Shown here one piece after another: positions 1-6,379 of a DNA stretch of 6,379 nt. Under the pieces are notes generated by a model. That model saw only the letters and a program-made list of their open reading frames with translations. It was not told the DNA's origin and made no database searches. The position numbers and the translations under genes were made by a program. Positions within the stretch are counted from its first letter, which is position 1; each line of letters begins with the position of its first letter. Origin of the DNA: Akkermansiaceae bacterium (lineage in GTDB: Bacteria > Verrucomicrobiota > Verrucomicrobiia > Verrucomicrobiales > Akkermansiaceae); NCBI GenBank assembly GCA_023300205.1, contig JALZVD010000272.1:1-6379 (forward strand), given 5' to 3'.

Positions 1-556
1 TAGCGGCGTGGTCTATTGCGCTTGTGAAGTTAGATCCTTCTCTGACAGCAAAGAGAGTGCGGATGAAAAATTCAGCGGAGTCAACTACGTGGTCATCACC
101 GTGAGTCATTTGGGTTTGAGCTCTGGCTGCTGAGACAGTGACTTCTAATGATGCGTCGATATCTAAAAGCGCAGCTATTCTGGTAGCTCCTGCTAGGTCG
201 TTAGAGCTGGATGGGGAAGCTGCAGAAGTCGCTATTGTGTCTTTTGTGGCTGAGTCAATGTAGCCTTTGTATGAGGCCATTTTCTCTAACCAGTGAGATT
301 TCCAGTTCTCAAGGTCGAAGCTATTGGCTTTTTCAATGGAGAGTTGTAGCCAGTATGCTTGATCACCGTAATGAGTGAAATCTCCTGCCGTTTTTCCTTT
401 GTGATATGCGCTTAGCGGAGAGCTGAGAGTGTAGATGCCATCTGGAAATGTGCGGGCGATTTTACTTTGGTTGTACACCCAGTGTGCGCCAAGAGAGAGG
501 GAGTCTGCAACAAGAGCAGCTTTTAGGTATGGTTTAAGAGGTTGAGTTAGAGGCAT
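1..556 (-). CDS. ADP-ribosylglycohydrolase family protein (DraG / J1-crystallin-like), 3' part outside the window
   Basis: The minus-strand frame is open from the ATG at 554-556 to the window edge, giving 185 residues of the N-terminal part. Residues 12-28 (KAALVADSLSLGAHWVY) match the opening helix of the ADP-ribosylglycohydrolase fold, where related proteins read roughly GALVADALxxPxHWxY. Residues 58-66 (AGDFTHYGDQ region) occupy the place where classical DraG/ARH enzymes carry a metal-binding TDD motif. Residues 117-130 (SSSNDLAGATRIAALL) and 149-183 (QMTHGDDHVVDSAEFF, then a helix ending near AIDHAA) resemble the later family repeats. Family members remove ADP-ribose from proteins or small molecules using Mg ions. 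J1-crystallin-like members are poorly characterised and some may be non-catalytic, so the substrate here is unknown. No GTG, TTG or ATG start lies upstream in frame before the stop near 629-631. The gene follows the pgk terminator and probably has its own promoter. Confidence 0.72.
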   Translation of the reverse strand, partial: MPLTQPLKPYLKAALVADSLSLGAHWVYNQSKIARTFPDGIYTLSSPLSAYHKGKTAGDFTHYGDQAYWLQLSIEKANSFDLENWKSHWLEKMASYKGYIDSATKDTIATSAASPSSSNDLAGATRIAALLDIDASLEVTVSAARAQTQMTHGDDHVVDSAEFFIRTLFAVREGSNFTSAIDHAA

Positions 557-559
557 GAG

Positions 560-589
560 ATTATAGGTTAGAAAGTTGAGTTCTGAGAA
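560..589 (-). promoter_or_regulatory. Candidate promoter of the ADP-ribosylglycohydrolase gene (TTCTCA-N18-TATAAT)
   Basis: On the minus strand, a perfect TATAAT lies at 560-565 and a 4/6 -35 match (TTCTCA) at 584-589, with an 18-nt spacer. The -10 box ends only 3 nt before the ATG, so transcription would begin at or just inside the start codon, implying a leaderless or nearly leaderless mRNA. The weak -35 and the tight geometry keep this tentative. Confidence 0.35.
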
Positions 590-655
590 GTTGTTTTCAG
601 TAGACGTAATTAGACTAAAATCTAGTATTTAAAAATCGAGGTTAAATTTGGGTAT

Positions 656-693
656 AAAAAAAACTACTAGCTAGTGATTCACTAATTAGTAGT
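656..693 (-). terminator. Rho-independent terminator after pgk
   Basis: Read on the minus strand, ACTACTA (687-693) pairs with TAGTAGT (663-669). An inner TAGTG/CACTA stem continues the hairpin past one mismatch and a wobble. It is followed by a run of eight T residues (656-663 read in reverse, the first shared with the stem). It lies 26 nt beyond the pgk stop codon and separates pgk from the next minus-strand gene. The stem is AT-rich, but the long T-run makes it a convincing intrinsic terminator. Confidence 0.75.
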
Positions 694-719
694 TCATTAT
701 AAGTGAAATACGTTGATCT

Positions 720-1916
720 CTATTTATCTGATAGAGCTGCAACTCCAGGGAGTTCTTTGCCTTCGAGGAGCTCTAGTGATGCTCCGCCACCTGTTGATAA
801 GAAGTCGAAGTCAGCAGGGTTACAGAATTTGTTAGCCGCTGTGACTGAATCTCCTCCACCTACGATAGTGAGGGCGTTTGCTTTTGCTACTGCTTCAGCG
901 AGGGCGATAGTGCCGGCAGCGAAGTTGTCCATTTCAAAGACTCCCATTGGGCCGTTCCAGAGGATGGTGCCGGCTCCTTCGACTACTTTACAGAAGTCTT
1001 CTATAGCTACGTCACCGATGTCGATGCCTTCCCAGTCATCAGGGATTTCTCCGCCATCTGAGTATGCTTTAGTGACGCGAGTCTCGGCATCGTTCGCAAA
1101 TTCTTGGGTGATGCGTGTATCAGCTGGTAGGTGGAATTTGATTCCTTTTTGCTGTGCCGTTTCTAGGAGTTCTTTAGCGAGAGGGATGAATTCATCTTCC
1201 ACGAGTGACATGCCAGTCTTGTAGCCTTGTGCCTTGAGGAATGTGTATGCCATGGCACCACCGATGATGAATTCGTCTGCTTTGTCCATCATCGCTTTGA
1301 TGACTTGGATCTTATCAGAAACTTTCTTTCCGCCCATGATGGCGAGGAATGGTTTGGCTGGTGTTTTAAGTTTGTCTTGAAGGAATTCTAGCTCGCTCTC
1401 GATGAGGAATCCCATGGCGCTTTGTGAAACGTGGTGAGTGACTCCCTCAGTAGATGCGTGGGCGCGGTGTGCGGTTCCGAAGGCATCGTTAACGAATATT
1501 TCTGCCTTGGCTGCGAGTGATTTAGCGAAGTCTGAGTCGTTTGCTTTTTCCTTTTCGTCAAAACGTGTGTTCTCTAAGAGAACTGCATTTCCTGGCTTTA
1601 GTTGAGCGCGAAGCTGTGAAGCAGATTCACCGATAGTGTCTTCTGCAAAAGCAACGGTTGATCCGAGGATTTCTGTGAGGCGGTTAGCTACTGGACGGAG
1701 TGAGTATTTCTCCTCTGGCTTACCAGCGGGGCGGCCCATGTGTGAGCAGAGCACTAGCTTGGCTCCATTCTCTAACAGATGCTTGATAGATGGGATGGCT
1801 GCTTGGATGCGGGTGTCGTCAGTGATTTCGAGATCTTTGTTGTAAGGGACATTGAAGTCACAACGCATGAGGACTTCTTTGGCGTTTACTTGGATGTCTT
1901 TGATAGAAAGTTTCAT
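720..1916 (-). CDS. pgk: Phosphoglycerate kinase
   Basis: This cytoplasmic glycolytic and gluconeogenic enzyme transfers the acyl-phosphate of 1,3-bisphosphoglycerate to ADP, giving 3-phosphoglycerate and ATP. The 398-residue length is normal for bacterial PGK. Family motifs are visible in order: the N-terminal signature VLMRCDFNVPY (15-25), substrate-binding SHMGRP (58-63), LLENTRFDEKEK (113-124), FVNDAFGTAHRAHAST (141-156), the GGKKVSDKI loop (195-203), LWNGPMGVFE (319-328), the nucleotide-binding TIVGGGDS (350-357), and C-terminal STGGGASLELLEGKELPGV. The ATG at 1914-1916 begins right at the family's usual N-terminus. The leader just upstream is pyrimidine-rich (CACCTTTATCCTACCTT) and has no Shine-Dalgarno sequence. 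The gene lies 107 bp downstream of gap, with an intrinsic terminator in between. No missing catalytic residue is apparent. Confidence 0.98.
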   Translation of the reverse strand: MKLSIKDIQVNAKEVLMRCDFNVPYNKDLEITDDTRIQAAIPSIKHLLENGAKLVLCSHMGRPAGKPEEKYSLRPVANRLTEILGSTVAFAEDTIGESASQLRAQLKPGNAVLLENTRFDEKEKANDSDFAKSLAAKAEIFVNDAFGTAHRAHASTEGVTHHVSQSAMGFLIESELEFLQDKLKTPAKPFLAIMGGKKVSDKIQVIKAMMDKADEFIIGGAMAYTFLKAQGYKTGMSLVEDEFIPLAKELLETAQQKGIKFHLPADTRITQEFANDAETRVTKAYSDGGEIPDDWEGIDIGDVAIEDFCKVVEGAGTILWNGPMGVFEMDNFAAGTIALAEAVAKANALTIVGGGDSVTAANKFCNPADFDFLSTGGGASLELLEGKELPGVAALSDK

Positions 1917-1950
1917 AAGGTAGGATAAAGGTGAAAGTTTAAAGGATAAA

Positions 1951-1986
1951 GAAAAACAGGGGAGACTAATAATTAGTCTCCCCTGT
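1951..1986 (-). terminator. Strong intrinsic terminator or attenuator between gap and pgk
   Basis: A perfect 14-bp inverted repeat has arms ACAGGGGAGACTAA (1956-1969) and TTAGTCTCCCCTGT (1973-1986) with a 3-nt loop. On the minus strand the hairpin is followed directly by TTTTTC and further T residues (1955 downward), the classical intrinsic-terminator layout for gap transcripts. On the plus strand the following bases are GAAAATTT, which does not fit a terminator. Only about 34 nt separate it from the pgk start, so pgk transcription must come from read-through or from a promoter within or before the hairpin. Confidence 0.85.
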
Positions 1987-2023
1987 GAAAATTTAGTTCA
2001 TTTTGTTAGCGAGTAACGATGAA

Positions 2024-3108
<1,085 letters not shown>

Positions 3109-3153
3109 CAGGTAGTTACTGGAAAACCTAACTTAACTTAAAAAACTAGCCAA

Positions 3154-4542
3154 TTAGGTGGTTTCTAGTAAGGAGGACTCGAGGATTTCTAGAATTTCTT
3201 GAATATGCGAAGGTGCTAAAGCGCCTATGGGAACAAGGAATCTGAGTCGTGTAGGGTTTCCTCCAGCTAAAAATGCGATAACTCCATTGTCATACAGATG
3301 ATGAATTAGTGTGACAACTTTAGCGTGATCTCCGCCGTGAACTGTGCATCCTGTCATGGCTCCGATTCCATATGGGCCTTTGAGTAGTTCTGGGTGGCGG
3401 CTTGAGATGGCGTCGAAACCATCAGCGAATAGCTGATGGAGTTGAGCGGTTTTTCCATTTGCGCCAAAGTAGTTGCCGTTATCGAGCTCATTTAAGATGG
3501 CGATGGAGGCTGCGATGGTGGCGGATGATGCGGTGTATGTCTGAGCGATGAGGCCTGGGCGAGGTAGGTATTCCTTGCTGAAGAGGGTGGCGCATACTTG
3601 GGCAGCTTTACCGACCCAGACGATGTCTACTAGGTCTGTTAGATTGAACTCTTGAAATGCGAATGGGTGATGGGTCCGGCAGAATGTCTGCACTTCGTCA
3701 ACGAGGACGGCTACTCCGTGTTCTTTACAGATCTCCATTAGTGAGCGGTGAAAGTGTTCAGAACCAAGATGGAATCCACCTTCGCCTTGGATGAGCTCGA
3801 AGAGCATCGCGGCGTATTGTTTAGGGTGGCGTGTGAGGTGACTTTTAAGGGTGGCGACTGCTGTGGCGGTGCTGCCTTCTGGGTCATTGGCATCGTAGAA
3901 CGGGACGTAGTCGACGTTAAGAATTTCTGGAAGGCCATCACGGAATGCGGGCTTATCATTGATCTGAGAGAAGGCGAGTGAACGACCAGCAAAGCAGCGC
4001 TCGAAGGCGAGGACGCGTGAAGCTGGAGCGTTCTTTTGCATGGCCATTTTAAGAGCGTTTTCGCCGGCCATCACTCCGGATGAGCTGAGGAAGCAGTGAG
4101 CAAGATGGGAGCCTTCTTTCTTATGGGCTAGATCTAACAGTTTTTCACAAAGGGTCATGCTAGCAACGTTTTGTTGCAGATTACCTTGCATGGTTACGTC
4201 TTCAAGGCCTGCCTCGATAGAGGCTTTCATCACAGCTGGGTGGCCGTGACCCATGATGTGTACGCCAATACCGCAGGTTAGGTCATATTTGACGCTGCCG
4301 TCGGCAAGTTCTACAAATGGGCCGTTTCCGGCACCGGTAGATAGATAAGGGAAGAATAGTTCTCCGCCACGGATTTCAGAAAATTTCTTAATCGAGTCAT
4401 CGTAGCTTTGCATGAGCTCAGATGATGGTGGTTTTATGCCATTGATGTTTTGCTGTATTTCTTGGCAACGGCTAAGAAGTTGATCGATAGTTGAAGCGAT
4501 GGCGGGATCTGATTTGATTTGATCTGAAATTGTTTGAGACAT
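3154..4542 (-). CDS. Class-III (fold type I) PLP-dependent aminotransferase, substrate unknown
   Basis: The 462-residue protein belongs to the ornithine / 4-aminobutyrate / lysine aminotransferase superfamily, which moves an amino group from an amine or amino acid onto a 2-oxo acid using pyridoxal phosphate. Visible motifs: DLTCGIGVHIMGHGHPAV (87-104), the substrate and cofactor entry region; SSSGVMAGENALKMA (153-167), matching the family's NSGxEAxExAxKxA; ERCFAGRSLAF (181-191), in place of the usual YHGRT; VLVDEVQTFCRT (279-290), with D282 expected to bind the pyridine nitrogen; VWVGKAAQ (308-315), with K312 as the likely Schiff-base lysine; and TRLRFLVPI (431-439), with an Arg suited to a substrate carboxylate. 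About 60 N-terminal residues precede the recognisable fold. Several motif positions differ from well-studied members, so I cannot name a substrate. No Shine-Dalgarno lies upstream of the ATG at 4540-4542. It is divergent from mraZ and lies 128 bp upstream of gap, which has its own promoter. Confidence 0.88.
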   Translation of the reverse strand: MSQTISDQIKSDPAIASTIDQLLSRCQEIQQNINGIKPPSSELMQSYDDSIKKFSEIRGGELFFPYLSTGAGNGPFVELADGSVKYDLTCGIGVHIMGHGHPAVMKASIEAGLEDVTMQGNLQQNVASMTLCEKLLDLAHKKEGSHLAHCFLSSSGVMAGENALKMAMQKNAPASRVLAFERCFAGRSLAFSQINDKPAFRDGLPEILNVDYVPFYDANDPEGSTATAVATLKSHLTRHPKQYAAMLFELIQGEGGFHLGSEHFHRSLMEICKEHGVAVLVDEVQTFCRTHHPFAFQEFNLTDLVDIVWVGKAAQVCATLFSKEYLPRPGLIAQTYTASSATIAASIAILNELDNGNYFGANGKTAQLHQLFADGFDAISSRHPELLKGPYGIGAMTGCTVHGGDHAKVVTLIHHLYDNGVIAFLAGGNPTRLRFLVPIGALAPSHIQEILEILESSLLETT

Positions 4543-4720
4543 GACGTTATTGAGTGGTGTGGGTATGTTAGAATGCTTTGGTTATTTCTGCGAGTGCAAT
4601 TTATGCTTTTTATAGGTAGTGGATTGTTAGATGGGTTTCCGTGAGGTTGGTGTTGAGGAAGGGGAGAGGTTTATTAATTCTAGATTTTTTAAACTCATGA
4701 AAGGAATTCATTTTTTGATG

Positions 4721-4744
4721 AATGAATCATATGCGGGATTCATT
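4721..4744. repeat. 8-bp inverted repeat, AATGAATC-N8-GATTCATT
   Basis: Perfect 8-bp arms (4721-4728 and 4737-4744) flank an 8-nt spacer. A third related half-site, AATTCAT, lies just upstream at 4705-4711. No T-run follows on either strand, so it is not a typical terminator. It could be a regulator binding site for either divergent gene, or chance in AT-rich DNA. Confidence 0.4.
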
Positions 4745-4841
4745 GGAGTTTTGCTGGATAAATTAGTTAATTAATGTTAGTATAAAACCATAGCTTATAA
4801 AAAATAGTTCATTATTTTTTAAATGTTTTTAGTTTTTCCTG

Positions 4842-4871
4842 TTGACAGTGAAGTGTACTAAAGTGTATCAA
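4842..4871 (+). promoter_or_regulatory. Promoter of mraZ-rsmH (TTGACA-N18-TATCAA)
   Basis: A perfect -35 box TTGACA (4842-4847) is followed after 18 nt by TATCAA (4866-4871, 4/6 to TATAAT). Transcription would start near 4878, giving a leader of about 24 nt to the ATG at 4902. The MraZ-type repeats lie between and over these elements, so a bound repressor would block RNA polymerase. Confidence 0.6.
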
Positions 4872-4876
4872 TGTGT
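4850..4876 (+). promoter_or_regulatory. Three AAAGTGT-type direct repeats: probable MraZ operator
   Basis: Direct repeats GAAGTGT (4850-4856), AAAGTGT (4860-4866) and AATGTGT (4870-4876) recur at exactly 10-bp spacing, so all face the same side of the helix. MraZ is known to bind tandem short repeats with a 10-bp period in front of its own gene (TGGG-type in E. coli, AAAGTG-type in mycoplasmas). The repeat overlaps the spacer and -10 of the predicted promoter, which points to negative autoregulation. Confidence 0.65.
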
Positions 4877-4901
4877 GTCAGAGAGAATTAAACATCAATT
4901 A

Positions 4902-5366
4902 ATGAACCAAAACGAACATGCCTTACAGGGCGATTATGAGCATAAGCTGGACCCGAAGAACAGGGTGTCAGTTCCTGCTGATTGGCGTCAATTAGCTGGT
5001 GATGGAGTTCTGAGGTTGCTTCAGTCTTCTAAGTATAAAGTTCATACGCTTAGGGTGTTAACGGAGGGTGAGTATGATGAAATGCTGCGTACTGTAGACG
5101 AGATGGAGAACTGGACTCCTGCTGAGAAGAAGAATATGAAAGGTAAGCTTCACTCACGTTGTCAGAAGGCGTCAATGAGTGATCAAGGTAAGTTGCTGAT
5201 TCCTAAAGCATGGTGTGAAAGACCGGGTTTGGAGGGTGGAGAGCTTGTGAAATTGGTGGGGAGAGGGACTTATTTCGAGATTTTAAGTATAGAGAACTAT
5301 CAAGTAATGACAGAGAGAGAGGATGCAGAGACTGCAAGACTCAATGAAGAAGTCGATTTCTTCTAG
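4902..5366 (+). CDS. mraZ: Transcriptional regulator MraZ
   Basis: MraZ is a DNA-binding protein of the SpoVT/AbrB superfamily that forms ring-shaped oligomers and controls the dcw operon it heads. The product from the ATG at 4902 is 154 residues, close to the usual 140-155. The first half-repeat is QGDYEHKLDPKNRVSVPADWR (9-29), with the conserved DxxxR at D17-R21. The second is SMSDQGKLLIPKAW (91-104), followed by LVKLVGRGTYFEIL (116-128), a typical AbrB strand pattern. An upstream in-frame TTG at 4842 would add 20 residues (TVKCTKVYQC...) unlike any MraZ N-terminus, and that TTG is part of the -35 box, so I reject it. A weak purine stretch, GAGAGA (4881-4886), is the only possible ribosome site and lies 15 nt from the ATG. 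rsmH follows after 23 nt in the same direction. Confidence 0.93.
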   Translation: MNQNEHALQGDYEHKLDPKNRVSVPADWRQLAGDGVLRLLQSSKYKVHTLRVLTEGEYDEMLRTVDEMENWTPAEKKNMKGKLHSRCQKASMSDQGKLLIPKAWCERPGLEGGELVKLVGRGTYFEILSIENYQVMTEREDAETARLNEEVDFF

Positions 5367-5375
5367 AAAATTTAT

Positions 5376-5379
5376 AGGA
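5376..5379 (+). promoter_or_regulatory. Ribosome binding site of rsmH (AGGA)
   Basis: AGGA lies 10 nt before the ATG at 5390. The alternative in-frame ATGs at 5444 and 5471 have poorer sites, so this favours the longer rsmH product. It is the clearest Shine-Dalgarno in the window. Confidence 0.55.
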
Positions 5380-5389
5380 AGCCCTAAAC

Positions 5390-6379
5390 ATGTTCAGATT
5401 ACAACCATCACTAGTAAGCGCATCTATCTCCCCATTAGGCGAGATGGCTTCTGTGTTTGCGGATGGGTTTATGAATGAGTCTGCTACTGGAGCTGTTGGT
5501 GGGAATGATGAAGAGTTAGGTTATTACCATGAGACAGTTCTTTTAGAGGAGGCGGTGCATTTCATGGCGCCTGCTCAAGGTAAGGTCTTGATCGATGGGA
5601 CTCTTGGAGGAGGAGGTCATACTGAGAGGATGTTAGAGAGTGGGGCAGTGGTGTATGGAGTGGATAGAGATCCGCAGGCTCTGGTTTATGCTGGGAAGCG
5701 TTTGGCTAGGTTTGGTGAAGATTTTAAGCCTGTGAAGGGTAATTATACTGATGCGCTTCAGCATATGGAGGAGTGTGGAGTGAGTGGGGTGGATGGGATT
5801 TTAGTAGACCTAGGGGTGTCTTCATGGCAGTTCGATGAGGCTGAACGTGGGTTTTCTTTTTCTAAGGATGGTCCGCTCGACATGAGGATGGGAGATGAGG
5901 GTGTGACTGCTGGTGATATTATCAATCATTGGGATGAGTCAGAGCTTGCACGTATTTTTTGGGAGTATGGTGAGGAGAGATCCTCACGTAAGATAGCGAA
6001 GCGTATCTGTGAGCAGAGAGTGGTAGCACCTTATTTAACGACAACTCAATTAGCTGAGGATATAGAGAAATGGTGCCCAAGGATGGGTAAGAAGATTCAT
6101 CCTGCGACTAAGGTTTTTCAGGCGTTAAGGATAGAGGTGAATGATGAGTTAGGCTCACTTCGAGGTTTACTGGATACGGCTGCTGATTTATTGAATCCTG
6201 GTGGGAGGCTTTGTGTCATTAGTTTTCATAGTCTTGAGGATCGGATGGTGAAGCGCTTCCTGAAAGCGACATCGGCAAAGGAGATCGACAGGAAAGAGTG
6301 GCCGGCACCAAAGCCAAATCCAGAGTATCATTTTAACATCGTATGTAGAAAGCCAGTTACAGCAGGTAGTGACGAAGTG
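5390..6379 (+). CDS. rsmH: 16S rRNA (cytosine-1402-N4)-methyltransferase RsmH, C-terminus outside the window
   Basis: RsmH (formerly MraW) uses S-adenosylmethionine to methylate N4 of C1402 in the decoding centre of 16S rRNA. The frame stays open for 330 codons to the window edge. Motifs: YYHETVLLEEAV (45-56), the usual start of the family; IDGTLGGGGHTERML (68-82), the SAM-binding glycine loop; YGVDRDPQAL (89-98), with an acidic residue for the SAM ribose; VDLGVSSWQFDEAERGFSFSKDGPLDMRM (139-167), the hallmark segment, with Trp where most members have Pro; HPATKVFQALRIEVNDEL (237-254); and VISFHSLEDRMVKRFL (276-291). About 44 residues precede the usual family start, and the best ribosome site supports this longer form. 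With that extension I expect only a few tens of residues beyond the window. It is co-directional with mraZ and presumably leads into ftsL/ftsI/mur genes outside the window. Confidence 0.96.
   Translation, partial: MFRLQPSLVSASISPLGEMASVFADGFMNESATGAVGGNDEELGYYHETVLLEEAVHFMAPAQGKVLIDGTLGGGGHTERMLESGAVVYGVDRDPQALVYAGKRLARFGEDFKPVKGNYTDALQHMEECGVSGVDGILVDLGVSSWQFDEAERGFSFSKDGPLDMRMGDEGVTAGDIINHWDESELARIFWEYGEERSSRKIAKRICEQRVVAPYLTTTQLAEDIEKWCPRMGKKIHPATKVFQALRIEVNDELGSLRGLLDTAADLLNPGGRLCVISFHSLEDRMVKRFLKATSAKEIDRKEWPAPKPNPEYHFNIVCRKPVTAGSDEV

Larger units (their letters stand above)
4543..4901. other. Divergent intergenic region between the aminotransferase gene and mraZ
   Basis: This AT-rich spacer of 359 bp separates two divergent genes. 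The right end (4842-4880) carries the mraZ promoter and repeat operator. The middle (4721-4744) carries an inverted repeat, and 4631-4774 holds a 47-codon plus-strand reading frame of uncertain status. For the minus-strand aminotransferase, TATAAA-like -10 candidates exist at 4609-4614 and 4600-4605 (CATAAA), but neither has a recognisable -35, so I do not assign its promoter. No tRNA or known riboswitch pattern was seen. Confidence 0.7.

Noticed and set aside
703..1224. Plus-strand open frame of 173 codons antisense to pgk
   Set aside because: It lies entirely over the strongly supported pgk gene except for its first codons. Its Ser/Pro/Ala-rich product shows no family resemblance, as expected for an antisense shadow frame.
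3126..3161. Possible terminator after the aminotransferase (ACCTAA ... TTAGGT pairing followed by TTTT on the minus strand)
   Set aside because: Only six base pairs close a loop of more than 20 nt and the pairing overlaps the stop codon region, so it is too weak to call.
3738..3992. Overlapping open frames on both strands within the aminotransferase gene
   Set aside because: Both fall inside a gene with clear PLP-enzyme motifs and have no recognisable product or start signals.
4600..4614. TATAAA and CATAAA as -10 boxes for the aminotransferase
   Set aside because: No reasonable -35 sequence occurs at 15-19 nt spacing, and such boxes are frequent by chance in this AT-rich spacer.

Overview
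This window of about 6.4 kb looks like an ordinary chromosomal housekeeping region from a bacterium of moderate GC content. Two divergent gene groups flank a spacer of roughly 360 bp. Protein-sequence flavour and gene content (retained mraZ-rsmH, class I GAPDH with an RVPTPTGS motif, a J1-crystallin-like ADP-ribosylglycohydrolase, weak Shine-Dalgarno signals) suggest a Verrucomicrobiota or related PVC-group organism. That placement is inference from recall, not a computed result.

Left block, all on the minus strand and read right to left: a class-III PLP-dependent aminotransferase (3154-4542), then gap (2024-3025), then pgk (720-1916), then a partial ADP-ribosylglycohydrolase-family gene running off the left edge (1-556). 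gap and pgk encode consecutive glycolytic steps: gap makes 1,3-bisphosphoglycerate and pgk uses it to make ATP. A good sigma70-like promoter sits in front of gap, with a short hairpin at the predicted mRNA 5' end. A strong hairpin followed by a T-run lies between gap and pgk, and a second terminator follows pgk. The gap-pgk hairpin leaves pgk only about 34 nt of leader, so it probably sets the gap:pgk expression ratio through partial read-through.

Right block, plus strand: mraZ (4902-5366) and rsmH (5390 to beyond the right edge). These are the usual first two genes of the division and cell-wall (dcw) cluster. In front of mraZ there is a consensus TTGACA -35 box and three direct repeats of AAAGTGT type with a 10-bp period. 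This matches the kind of operator known for MraZ and implies autoregulation. The same TTGACA creates a misleading upstream TTG start; the real mraZ start is the ATG at 4902.

The divergent spacer (4543-4901) also holds an 8-bp inverted repeat and a possible 47-codon reading frame of doubtful reality. I found no mobile elements, tRNA or rRNA genes, CRISPR arrays or defence genes, and no convincing new multi-gene system. The points of interest are regulatory: the MraZ operator, the gap-pgk terminator, the gap 5' hairpin, and the general lack of Shine-Dalgarno sequences on the minus-strand genes.
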